Shown here: positions 1-7,982 of the stretch, piece after piece | Layout of the letters: each line of letters starts with the position of its first letter | How positions within the stretch are numbered: position 1 is the first letter of the stretch | NCBI GenBank assembly: GCA_964432885.1 | Contig: CAYSPG010000021.1 | Location: 1 to 64,000 of the forward strand | DNA from: CAYSPG01 sp964432885 | GTDB lineage: Bacteria > Bacteroidota > Bacteroidia > AKYH767-A > OLB10 | Reading direction: 5' to 3' | Length of the DNA: 64,000 nt | Translations under genes and position numbers: made by a program | The notes under the pieces: model-generated | Told to the model about the DNA's origin: nothing | Seen by the model: the letters and a program-made list of their open reading frames with translations, nothing else | Databases searched by the model: none

Positions 1-336
1 ATTAAAATCCCCGTATGGCATTGCCATACAGGGATAAATTACCGTTACAGTTTTTATATTTTGTAAAAAGCTTTTCATGAATCACACCATTGCTTTTTAA
101 ATACCTTGTAAAATAAAGTATAATTGTTGAGATAAGCAACATAAAGTTAAACCAATATTTTTACCCCTCAACTTTTTACAGTGTATTATCAAGAATAAAT
201 GGCTTGAGTATTTTTTTAACCTTTGCACACGCATTTAATTTTTAGGATATGAAATAGCCATATACAATTTTTGCTTATTAAATAAAATGAATATGTCGTA
301 TTCCATGTAACCAACAGAAAAATAAAATATATACAC
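1..336. other. Intergenic region at window start
   Basis: No convincing gene is visible here. Bases 9-33 form a hairpin (arms GTATGGCA and TGCCATAC around one base, extended by CCC/GGG), which could end a transcript arriving from outside the window. The rest is AT-rich. A weak promoter-like stretch, TAACCTTTG at about 218-226, has one base more than the TAnnTTTG consensus and could serve the MORN gene at 337. Confidence 0.5.
9..33. terminator. Hairpin, possible terminator of an off-window gene
   Basis: An 8-bp perfect stem (13-20 with 22-29) is extended by CCC/GGG pairs. On the minus strand it is followed by TTTTAAT; on the plus strand there is no clear U tract. It could also be a repeat element. 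Confidence 0.35.
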
Positions 337-1047
337 ATGAAAAAAATAATTCTTGTTTTACTTTTTGTTTCAGCCATTAATAAAATTTACGCTCAGGGTT
401 CGGGCAAGGTGGATACTGTTATTACTCCAGATGCAACCAACAAAGCCCTTGTTGAATTTAAAATACGCTACCCAGATGGCCGCACCCGCATGATTGGCAA
501 AATGCTTAACGGAAAAAAAGAAGGTGTGTGGCGCACGTATAACAACCGCAACCTTATAGAAACCATACGCGAGTACCATGATGATAAATTAAGCGGAATA
601 AGTTTTAGGTTTAACGAAAGCGGCACAGTTGACCTTGAAGAGAATTACAAAAACGATGTGTTGCACGGAATGAAAAACACATTTTTATACGGCAGCGTAA
701 TAAAAACCACCGAAAATTATGTTGATGGAAAATTAGATGGCGAGCGCAGAATGTTTTACGACAATGGAAAACAACAAGAGCGCGGCAATTTTAAAAACGG
801 AGTTCGCGATGGAGTAACCACATGGTTTAATCAGGAAGAAAAACCTACCATTGAATACACTTACAAAGCAGGAACACTTGACGGGCCGGCAAAAATTTTT
901 AACAACGGCATTTTGCAAAGCGAAGGAATGTACAAAAACGATAACGAAGAAGGCGAATGGAAAGTGTATGAGGATGGTATAGTATTAAAGATTGTAACCT
1001 ATAAGGAAGGAAAAGTGATAAAAGAGGTAGCGGCCAAAAAGAAATGA
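337..1047 (+). CDS. Secreted MORN-repeat protein (YwqK-like)
   Basis: This 236-residue protein has a signal peptide (about residues 1-19, ending near YAQG) followed by at least six MORN-type repeats of the form DGKLDGERRMFY or NGKKEGVWRTY. Such repeats are stacked beta-hairpins. In this phylum they are annotated as toxin-antitoxin system YwqK family antitoxin, but that label comes from distant similarity and no partner toxin lies nearby. The ATG at 337 directly precedes the lysine-rich signal peptide. The gene converges with the leucine-rich-repeat gene ending at 1116. A periplasmic or surface location is inferred from the signal peptide; the function is unknown. Confidence 0.8.
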   Translation: MKKIILVLLFVSAINKIYAQGSGKVDTVITPDATNKALVEFKIRYPDGRTRMIGKMLNGKKEGVWRTYNNRNLIETIREYHDDKLSGISFRFNESGTVDLEENYKNDVLHGMKNTFLYGSVIKTTENYVDGKLDGERRMFYDNGKQQERGNFKNGVRDGVTTWFNQEEKPTIEYTYKAGTLDGPAKIFNNGILQSEGMYKNDNEEGEWKVYEDGIVLKIVTYKEGKVIKEVAAKKK

Positions 1048-1115
1048 AAAAATGTCCAAAGAATTTAAACTAAGTCCAAATTAATTTTATCCAACTATTT
1101 TAATCCTTCAAAAAA

Positions 1116-3737
1116 TTATTCCTTAATAATTTTAGCGCGTTGTATTTGGTTTTTGTTTTTTACTTCAACAACATAAAGTCCTTTTGAAAAACCATACAAA
1201 TTAATTTTTGTGCTTGCGGATATTTTTTGTTGAGAAAAAATTTGTTTTCCTATCACATCAAAAATTCTGCATTCATAATTATTGGTTTCCGAGCCTTGCA
1301 AAACTATTGACAGATTTTCTTTTACAGGATTTGGGAACAATTTGATGGTCATATTTTCAGATTGAAAATTATTTACAGCAGTTGTGTTTACAATTGTGTT
1401 CTCAGTAATATTTGTTCCTACAGGCAGATTAAAATCAAAATAAATATTGGCCATGTTATAAATTGTTGTACCCACAGCTAACCCGTTTTTTAATTTTATT
1501 TTATACTGAACATAGCCATGACTGTGCGGCTCATCATTGGTGCTGTCGGGTAAATTTATGTTTGGAAAACTAAAGCGCACCATGTTGTTTGAGAGAATCT
1601 GAATAACAGGATCATGGTCTGATGACAAATATTGAAAAGTGTTTGCATCCAGGCTGGCATCCAGTTGATCGAGCAAATAAATATTTTCTGCCGGTGCTGT
1701 TCCTGTATTCTGAAAATAAATAGTGTATGTGAGCCAGCGTTGTGTTGTATCAATATCTCCTGCCGGAAAAACTTCTTTTGCATTGGGGTCAAACGAACTT
1801 GCAACCGAAAAACAAATCGAAAAAGAATTATTTAACGGATTGCTGTCTGTGGTTGGAGAAATATTTAGCTGTACGCAAACGGTATCAAAAATTGTTGCTG
1901 TAGTGTCAACACTAATAATAATATTAAAATCTTTTTCAGGATTAATTAATGATAAGTTACTTATGTTCCATGTAATTGTATCTGACATTACAGAGGTAGG
2001 TGTTATCGCACCACTATCGGGCGACACGTATGAAACAGGGCCACTTAAAATCGCCTGCACGGTTCCGCCAATTCCTGCCGAGCAGGTTACTCCATAAAAT
2101 AATGTTGCATCACCGGCACTTAAAAAAAGTTTGCTTTGGTGGCCGGGAATTAAAACATGCGCTGCCGAAATACTTTTTGCCATTAAATCAAAAAAGCCGG
2201 GTTTGCATAATAAACCAAAATCCAAATTCTGATCGGTTGAATCAACTGCAGTAATTGAAGAAATATATTTTGCAGATGGAGGACATACAACATCAAACGG
2301 CAATCCTGTTGTATCAATTTTTATTTCATAGTTACCATAACCTGTTTTAAAACTGTAATAACCTTCCGAATTAAAAATAAAACTTTGCAATGTGGCTCCT
2401 CCCGAATCAAGTTCAACACGCAAATTTTTATACCTCGCTTCTGATGTATCATACAAACAATTTTGATTTAAGTCATTATAAATTTTTCCAAACATGCTCC
2501 AGTCAAAATCGCAACCGCTAATGGATAAACACAATGGCAAGTTAGCTATTGACGGAGTAGCGCTGTTAATATTTCCGGCATTGGGCAAACAGGATATTGA
2601 AGTATTTGTCCAGCTTAAGGTTTGTATGTTTTTATATTTGGGAAAGCAAGCTAAATTTAAGTTGTTGCTAATGTTCAAATAAGAAAAATTATCAGGCAAA
2701 TCAGGGACAGAAAATAAGTTGCAATTAGAGCAATTTAAAAACGTTAAATTTTGAGGCAATGTGGGAAGAGCTGATAGTGGATTATTATCGCATGACAATG
2801 TGTGTAAGGTTGCAGGCAAGGCAGGCAGTGTTGTAAAATTATTGTTGGTGCAATTAAGAAAATACAGTAAGGGTGGCCAAACAGGATTAACGGCAAGCGG
2901 ATTATATCCAATTCCCAATTCGGTTATAGTGGAAGGAAATGCAGGCAATGCGGTTAATTGATTATTGTAACAAAGCAGCGATTGTAAATGAGATGGAAGA
3001 GTTGGCAACGTTGTCCAATTGTTGGCGCTGCACTCTAAATAATTTAATGAATCAGGTAAAACAGGCAATGCTAAACTGACCGACATACTTCTACAATTTA
3101 ATTCCCGTAACGAATCAGGCAGAGGTGGCAGTACAGTAATATCATTCCATCCGCATCTTAAAACCTTTAAACCATTGGGAAGAGTCGGTAATGAGGTTAA
3201 ATTATTTTGAAAGCAACTTAATATCTCGAGGGATGCAGGCAAGGAAGGAAGCGATGCAATCTGATTATAAAAAACCTGTACTTCATTTATCCCTGAAGGA
3301 AGGGCAGGTAATGATTGCAAACTCCCATGAAGCGACTGAATTAGAATCAGCGTTGCTGGCAATATCGGCAAAGCGGTGTACGCATTGTCATTGCTGTAAA
3401 GTACTTTTAGATTTGGCGGTAAAGCAGAAATATTATTTACACGGTTTGCCATTGGGGTGCTTGAACTGTTACTGCAATTCAGCGTTTGCAAATTATCAAA
3501 ATACTGTATGCCATCTAAGTTGTTAATTCCTGCAAGCCCACAATTTACAAGCGTATCAGTTACAATGGGGTTGCATGTGGTGTCCATTAAATTTCCATTT
3601 ATGCAGCCTGCATAACCATTGTTGTTAAGCCACGTTACAAAGTTTGCATCGGGTATGGTTACATATTGTGAATGTGTTTTAGAAAAACTCAAAAGCAAAA
3701 CGCAATTGACAAAAATAATTTTGGAAAATATTTTCAT
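1116..3737 (-). CDS. T9SS-secreted LPX-type leucine-rich-repeat protein
   Basis: The product is about 873 residues. In order it has a signal peptide (to about 24), an N-terminal cap starting YVTIPDANFVTWL, about 14 leucine-rich repeats of roughly 21 residues built on LPxLPxxLxxLxCxxNxL (about 95-400), a prealbumin-like SdrD/SpaA-type domain (GKIYNDLNQNCLYD, about 418-490), a DUF11-like beta domain, a DUF7619 domain (YTIYFQNTGTAPAENIYLLD) and a type A T9SS sorting domain ending KGLYVVEVKNKNQIQRAKII. The repeat consensus is the LPX type known from YopM/IpaH effectors. Here it sits on a secreted, probably surface-attached protein and likely mediates binding. I chose the second Met (3737) because a TAnnTTTG box ends at 3753, very close to the first Met at 3743. 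Confidence 0.85.
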   Translation of the reverse strand: MKIFSKIIFVNCVLLLSFSKTHSQYVTIPDANFVTWLNNNGYAGCINGNLMDTTCNPIVTDTLVNCGLAGINNLDGIQYFDNLQTLNCSNSSSTPMANRVNNISALPPNLKVLYSNDNAYTALPILPATLILIQSLHGSLQSLPALPSGINEVQVFYNQIASLPSLPASLEILSCFQNNLTSLPTLPNGLKVLRCGWNDITVLPPLPDSLRELNCRSMSVSLALPVLPDSLNYLECSANNWTTLPTLPSHLQSLLCYNNQLTALPAFPSTITELGIGYNPLAVNPVWPPLLYFLNCTNNNFTTLPALPATLHTLSCDNNPLSALPTLPQNLTFLNCSNCNLFSVPDLPDNFSYLNISNNLNLACFPKYKNIQTLSWTNTSISCLPNAGNINSATPSIANLPLCLSISGCDFDWSMFGKIYNDLNQNCLYDTSEARYKNLRVELDSGGATLQSFIFNSEGYYSFKTGYGNYEIKIDTTGLPFDVVCPPSAKYISSITAVDSTDQNLDFGLLCKPGFFDLMAKSISAAHVLIPGHQSKLFLSAGDATLFYGVTCSAGIGGTVQAILSGPVSYVSPDSGAITPTSVMSDTITWNISNLSLINPEKDFNIIISVDTTATIFDTVCVQLNISPTTDSNPLNNSFSICFSVASSFDPNAKEVFPAGDIDTTQRWLTYTIYFQNTGTAPAENIYLLDQLDASLDANTFQYLSSDHDPVIQILSNNMVRFSFPNINLPDSTNDEPHSHGYVQYKIKLKNGLAVGTTIYNMANIYFDFNLPVGTNITENTIVNTTAVNNFQSENMTIKLFPNPVKENLSIVLQGSETNNYECRIFDVIGKQIFSQQKISASTKINLYGFSKGLYVVEVKNKNQIQRAKIIKE

Positions 3738-3752
3738 GAGCATTTATTTTTT

Positions 3753-3760
3753 CAAAAATA
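3753..3760 (-). promoter_or_regulatory. -7 box TATTTTTG for the LRR gene
   Basis: A perfect match to TAnnTTTG on the minus strand, ending 16 bases before the chosen ATG. It lies in the short gap downstream of dnaG. No clear -33 TTG is visible. Confidence 0.4.
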
Positions 3761-3785
3761 TAAAGGAAATTGCAGAAACGTATTT

Positions 3786-5792
3786 TTATTTCACCACCAC
3801 AATGCCCAAATACTTTGTTAGCTCCTGTTTTACTTTTTCTAAATTGTATTGCAGTTCTAAAAGTTCGGTAAGGTCTTCGCCTTTTTCGTCAAGCTCTTTT
3901 ATTTTTTCCTGATTGTTCTTACTAAGCTGTTGTACTTTTTTAATCTTAATCATGTACACTGCACTCATGGCTGCATGGCGCAATACTTCTTCTTCCATCT
4001 TTACAAAAATTCCTTTTGTAGCCCACTCACTGCTTAATGAGTTGCGGTCGGTAATTAATTCAATGGACGTATTTTTTATTTCTTCATCGGTGTGAGATAA
4101 AAGTTTGTTTACATCAAATTTTTGCTGTCGGTTTTCTGCAAACCAGTTATAAATTTTTGCAAAAACATTTTCTTCAAACAAAATATCTTCAGCCAGTTCG
4201 TTTAAAATAAACTCTTTTAAAAAAAGTTTTTCTGTTATGGCATTTTCATCCTGTGTGTTTTCAATTACAATTTCATGCTCGGCATAATTTAACAACAGCC
4301 TCACAATTTCTCTCTCCTGAAAAAAGGTGTTGCTTTCAACCAACTCTGGCTGTGCAGGATTTATTGTGGCATCTAATAATTCCGTTACATCATCGGCAAC
4401 TTCAGGTTCGAGTTTTTTAAATTGCGATCTGCGCAACTTATTCATCTCGCTTACCAGCACCTGCTCATCAATTTGCATTTGTGCCGAGCATACACGTATG
4501 TAAGTGCTGCGAATAATCCCGTCAGGAATTTTTGAAATGCTTGCAACAATATCTTTTATCAGTCCTGCTTTGCGTACAGGGTCGTTGCCTACTTCTTTTA
4601 AAAGCAAATCTGTTTTAAAACCAATAAAATCTTTTGCATTTGACTGTATGTAGTTTTTTAATTCAGTAGTCGAAACCTTTTTCGAATACGAATCGGGGTC
4701 GTCACCATCAGGAAACAATACCACTTTTACATTCATGCCTTCTTCAAGCACCAAATCAATTCCACGCAATGATGCTTTAATGCCTGCGGCATCACCATCA
4801 TATAAAATGGTAATGTTTTTGGTAAAGCGCGATATCAATCGTATTTGCTCCTGTGTAAGCGATGTGCCCGATGATGCCACCACGTTTTCAATTCCGTTTT
4901 GGTGTAATGAAATAACATCAGTGTAGCCTTCTACTAAAAAACAAACGTCTTGTTTTATAATTTCTTTTCGCGCCAGAAAAATTCCGTAAAGCGATTTGCT
5001 CTTATGATAAATTTCTGTTTCGGGCGAGTTTACATACTTAGGACTCTTGGGGTCGGTAATTAAAATACGCGCGCCAAATGCAATTACCCGACCGGTTAAA
5101 TTGTGTACCGGAAAAATTACGCGGTTGCGAAAACGGTCAAGCCCCACCCCAGCCCTCCCCGAAGGGGAGGGTGAAAGTATCGTTCGAACTCCCTCCCCTT
5201 CGGGGAGGGCTGGGGTGGGGCTTTTCGCAATTGTAAGCCCTGCCTTAACAAGAATTTCTTCCTTAAATCCATTTTCAATAGCATGGTGGGTAAGTGTTGT
5301 CCAACTGTTTGGAGAATATCCCAACTGAAATTTTTGAATGGTTGCATCACTAAAACCGCGTTCATGAAAATAACTTAACCCTATTGCTTTTCCTTCTTCT
5401 GAATTAAAAAGTTTATCGGTATAAAATTTTTGTGCAAAAGAATTAACTACGTACAAACTCTCCTTCTCATCCTGTTTTTGTATCTGCTCTTCGGTAGGTT
5501 TCTCCTCAACAATTTCAATGCGGTATTTTTCTGCAATGTATCTTAATGCTTCGGGATACGAATAGCTTTCATGCTCCATCACAAACTTTACACTATCGCC
5601 TGCCTTACCGCAACCGAAACATTTATAAATTCCTTTTGCAGGAGAAACTGTAAACGAAGGAGTTTTTTCGGTATGAAAAGGACAATGCCCCAACATATTT
5701 ACACCCCGCTTTTTTAACGACACAAAATCGCCCACCACTTCTTCAATGCGTGCGGTTTCTATTATTAGGTCAATGGTTTCCTTGGGTATCAT
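3786..5792 (-). CDS. dnaG: DNA primase DnaG with an in-frame repeat insertion
   Basis: DnaG makes RNA primers at the replication fork. The 668-residue protein has a CHC2 zinc ribbon (Cys37, His40, Cys58, Cys61), the RNA polymerase core ending in DRFRNRVIFPVHN, a Toprim domain (VEGYTDV and YDGDAAG) and a helicase-binding C-terminal part. Residues 191-218 (SPTPALPEGEGV…SGRAGVGL) have no counterpart in the family. They are encoded exactly by an 81-base perfect inverted repeat (5141-5221) whose length, a multiple of three, keeps the frame open. The insertion lies in the linker just before the conserved DRFRNRV strand, a place where a loop might be tolerated. All catalytic motifs remain, so the enzyme is probably active. 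Confidence 0.95.
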   Translation of the reverse strand: MIPKETIDLIIETARIEEVVGDFVSLKKRGVNMLGHCPFHTEKTPSFTVSPAKGIYKCFGCGKAGDSVKFVMEHESYSYPEALRYIAEKYRIEIVEEKPTEEQIQKQDEKESLYVVNSFAQKFYTDKLFNSEEGKAIGLSYFHERGFSDATIQKFQLGYSPNSWTTLTHHAIENGFKEEILVKAGLTIAKSPTPALPEGEGVRTILSPSPSGRAGVGLDRFRNRVIFPVHNLTGRVIAFGARILITDPKSPKYVNSPETEIYHKSKSLYGIFLARKEIIKQDVCFLVEGYTDVISLHQNGIENVVASSGTSLTQEQIRLISRFTKNITILYDGDAAGIKASLRGIDLVLEEGMNVKVVLFPDGDDPDSYSKKVSTTELKNYIQSNAKDFIGFKTDLLLKEVGNDPVRKAGLIKDIVASISKIPDGIIRSTYIRVCSAQMQIDEQVLVSEMNKLRRSQFKKLEPEVADDVTELLDATINPAQPELVESNTFFQEREIVRLLLNYAEHEIVIENTQDENAITEKLFLKEFILNELAEDILFEENVFAKIYNWFAENRQQKFDVNKLLSHTDEEIKNTSIELITDRNSLSSEWATKGIFVKMEEEVLRHAAMSAVYMIKIKKVQQLSKNNQEKIKELDEKGEDLTELLELQYNLEKVKQELTKYLGIVVVK
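5141..5221. repeat. Perfect inverted repeat inside dnaG (family A)
   Basis: Two identical 31-base arms (5141-5171 and 5191-5221, inverted) of the form GCCCCACCCCAGCCCTCCCC… flank a 19-base spacer containing GTTCGAAC. Each arm itself holds a CCCTCCCC/GGGGAGGG hairpin. Single arms of the same family occur at 9791-9820 and 53907-53937. Confidence 0.95.
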
Positions 5793-5797
5793 TATTC

Positions 5798-5832
5798 TAT
5801 CAACGAATACGAATTAGTACGAATATACGAAT
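5798..5832 (-). repeat. 35-bp interspersed repeat, copy 1
   Basis: On the minus strand this begins ATTCGTATATTCGTACTAAT and ends TTCGTTGATA. It matches 32 of 35 bases of the plus-strand copy at 24080-24114. It lies six bases upstream of the dnaG start codon, so it forms or replaces the 5' leader of dnaG. Confidence 0.8.
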
Positions 5833-5860
5833 GGAAGCGAAATACGAAATATAATACTCA

Positions 5861-6871
5861 TCATTCACTACTCACGATTTTTCTTTTGTTTCGTTTTGTG
5901 TTATTTGTTTTTGGAATACTTGAATTTATAAACGCTGCCACTGCGCGGAAATAATTATTTTCTGCATCGAACATACTGGTAATAAATCCACGCGATTTAC
6001 TTGTCCATATTTTTTTGGTGGGTGATTTACAACTGTCATACACAGCCAGTGCATCGTTAGCCTGTATTTCAGTAGCACTGTCGGTAATGGCAATAAGAAT
6101 GGGTTTGTTTGTTCTCTTAACTAACTCCGACAAATTTAATGAATCCACCTCAAAGCCTGTTTTGTGCTTAAACCGCTGTTTTGCCAATGGATAGATAAGA
6201 GAGGAAATACCATTCCATTGCTCTTCTACCTTTTTATGCAAAACATCTTCCGTTTTATTTACCGGGTTTTGTAAAATAACTGACTGCAATCTGTTGTCAT
6301 TTATTAAATTTAATGCAACCGGAAAAGCACTAAATCCCATAGCCAAAGCCGAAACAGTATTTGTTTCATAAAAACAAAATAAGCTATCAAGTACAGCGCT
6401 AACTATTATCGTATTACCAGTGAAATAATTTTCACCCCCGCTTACTCCATGCGCAGGTAAATCTATAAGACAAATATTAAATCCCAGATTAAAAAGTGTA
6501 TGCGCATGATTTAAATATAAAATTTTGCTTTCGGCAATATCATGCAAAATCAAAATGGTTGCTGCATCATCAGTTTTATCTTGTTTAATGTACCATCCTT
6601 TAAGTGTATCCGTAAGATTAATGGCTATTACAAAATCAATGTAAGGCAAATCAAGTTGCGAAGGGTTAAAATAAACGTCTTTATAAACCGCAACATTTTC
6701 CTCTTTAAATTTTTGCTGTTGCTCTTTAATATTATTAGCAACAAACGCTGAATCATACCGTAGCGGAGAAATAAAATTACTTACACTAATTTGGGATGAA
6801 AAATACAGAAATAAAAAAAAGCTGCCGCCCAAAAATAAAATAACAACAAGTATTATTTTTTTTAGCCCCAT
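5861..6871 (-). CDS. Membrane-anchored alpha/beta-hydrolase-like protein
   Basis: The 336-residue protein starts with one hydrophobic segment (about 7-27, no signal cleavage site evident) followed by an alpha/beta-hydrolase fold: ILILHDIAESK, a central DLPAHGVSGG, and the nucleophile-elbow region AMGFSAFPVAL. The elbow reads GFSAF rather than GxSxG, and the C-terminal position where a catalytic His is expected (SRGFITSMF) has no histidine. The catalytic triad may therefore be degenerate. It overlaps the end of the polyprenyl synthase gene by one base (TAATG), so the two are probably translationally coupled. Substrate unknown. Confidence 0.7.
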   Translation of the reverse strand: MGLKKIILVVILFLGGSFFLFLYFSSQISVSNFISPLRYDSAFVANNIKEQQQKFKEENVAVYKDVYFNPSQLDLPYIDFVIAINLTDTLKGWYIKQDKTDDAATILILHDIAESKILYLNHAHTLFNLGFNICLIDLPAHGVSGGENYFTGNTIIVSAVLDSLFCFYETNTVSALAMGFSAFPVALNLINDNRLQSVILQNPVNKTEDVLHKKVEEQWNGISSLIYPLAKQRFKHKTGFEVDSLNLSELVKRTNKPILIAITDSATEIQANDALAVYDSCKSPTKKIWTSKSRGFITSMFDAENNYFRAVAAFINSSIPKTNNTKRNKRKIVSSE

Positions 6872-7848
6872 TAATAACTGCGGTCGGTTGTAAACGAAAT
6901 AAGATTTTTCATGGAGTGAGCGTACTCGTTCTTTTCAAAACCATCAAGCATTTCAAAAGCTGATGTTCTCAGCTCATACATTTTCTCTTTGGCGTATTCA
7001 ATTCCTTTTTTATCACGAATAAAATCTAAAACCTCTTTTACCTTTTTTGAATTTTCGTTTTCGTTTTTAATAATGTTGATGATGGTTCTTTTTTCGGATG
7101 AGGAGGAATTGTTTAAGGAATATATAATTGGTAAAGTGAGCTTGCGCTCTTTTATATCAATGCCTGATGGCTTACCGCTAAAAATACTTTTTTCAAAGTC
7201 AAACAAATCATCTTTAATCTGAAAAGCAATACCAATGGTTTCGCCTAAGTTTTTCATTCGGGTAATCACATCCTCGTTTTGTTGAACCGATGCTGCACCG
7301 CATGCACAGCACGATGCAATAAGCGAAGCTGTTTTTTGTTTTATAATTTGATAATACACATCTTCGGTAATATCAAGTCTTCGCGCTTTTTCAATTTGTA
7401 AAAGTTCCCCTTCACTCATTTCGCGCACAGCGTTGCTTACTATTTCAAGCAAGCGGTATTCCTTATGCTCAACAGATAACAATAACCCTCTTGATAAAAG
7501 ATAATCACCTACCAACACCGCAATTTTATTTTTCCATAGTGCATTGATAGAAAAAAAACCTCTTCGCTGCAGCGAATCATCCACCACATCATCATGTACA
7601 AGTGTGGCTGTGTGCAAAAGCTCAATCAAAGATGCAGCCCTGTAGGTACTCTCATTTATTTTTCCGCAAACACCTGCACTCAAAAACACAAACATGGGGC
7701 GCATTTGTTTGCCTTTGCGCTTAACAATGTAGTGCATTATTTTATCGAGCAAACTCACCTTGCTTTTCATAGCATCGCGAAACTTTTTTTCAAAAAGTTC
7801 CATCTCGGTGTTGATGGGTTTTTTTATTTCGTCAAGGGTGAGTTTCAT
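6871..7848 (-). CDS. All-trans polyprenyl diphosphate synthase
   Basis: This enzyme extends farnesyl or geranylgeranyl diphosphate with isopentenyl diphosphate to make the quinone side chain. Both Asp-rich motifs are present: HDDVVDDSLQRRG (first) and KDDLFDFE (second), with GKQMRP near the N terminus. I place the start at 7848 (MKLTLDEIKK). The open frame extends 21 codons upstream, but that stretch is made of the palindromic repeat 7879-7926 (translated SSGTSSSGTS) and lies above a -7 box at 7858-7865. With this start the protein is 325 residues, usual for the family. A co-transcribed hydrolase follows. Confidence 0.92.
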   Translation of the reverse strand: MKLTLDEIKKPINTEMELFEKKFRDAMKSKVSLLDKIMHYIVKRKGKQMRPMFVFLSAGVCGKINESTYRAASLIELLHTATLVHDDVVDDSLQRRGFFSINALWKNKIAVLVGDYLLSRGLLLSVEHKEYRLLEIVSNAVREMSEGELLQIEKARRLDITEDVYYQIIKQKTASLIASCCACGAASVQQNEDVITRMKNLGETIGIAFQIKDDLFDFEKSIFSGKPSGIDIKERKLTLPIIYSLNNSSSSEKRTIINIIKNENENSKKVKEVLDFIRDKKGIEYAKEKMYELRTSAFEMLDGFEKNEYAHSMKNLISFTTDRSY

Positions 7849-7857
7849 AAGGGAGGG

Positions 7858-7865
7858 CAAAAGTA
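7858..7865 (-). promoter_or_regulatory. -7 box TACTTTTG for the polyprenyl synthase
   Basis: A perfect TAnnTTTG match on the minus strand, ending 10 bases before ATG 7848. The predicted leader is about 5 bases. The palindrome 7879-7926 occupies the expected -33 region. Confidence 0.45.
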
Positions 7866-7878
7866 AGATTTGTTGTTT

Positions 7879-7926
7879 ACTGGTGCCACTACTACTGGTG
7901 CCACTACTCAAAGTCGTGGCACCAGT
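7879..7926. repeat. GTGCCAC palindrome with a tandem arm (family C)
   Basis: ACTGGTGCCACTACT occurs twice in tandem (7879-7893, 7894-7908) and is followed after CAA by AGTCGTGGCACCAGT (7912-7926), its inverse with one mismatch. A closely similar perfect palindrome is at 59108-59140. Confidence 0.85.
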
Positions 7927-7962
7927 ACCCCAGTACCTATTCTTTTTCTAAATCATCTTTTA

Positions 7963-7970
7963 TACATTTG
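7963..7970 (+). promoter_or_regulatory. -7 box TACATTTG for the LamG gene
   Basis: A perfect TAnnTTTG match 12 bases before ATG 7983. It argues against the TTG at 7968 being the start codon, since that TTG is part of the box. Confidence 0.5.
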
Positions 7971-7982
7971 AAAAAAAACTTT

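Noticed and set aside
337..1047. A toxin-antitoxin system based on the YwqK name
   Set aside because: No toxin gene is adjacent and the protein has a signal peptide. The family name is inherited from loose similarity.
5117..5365. Separate gene overlapping the dnaG insertion
   Set aside because: It exists only because the GC-rich repeat lacks stop codons in all frames. DnaG motifs continue on both sides in the main frame.
7968..7982. TTG at 7968 as start of the LamG protein
   Set aside because: The TTG is the end of a TAnnTTTG promoter box. ATG 7983 begins a normal signal peptide.
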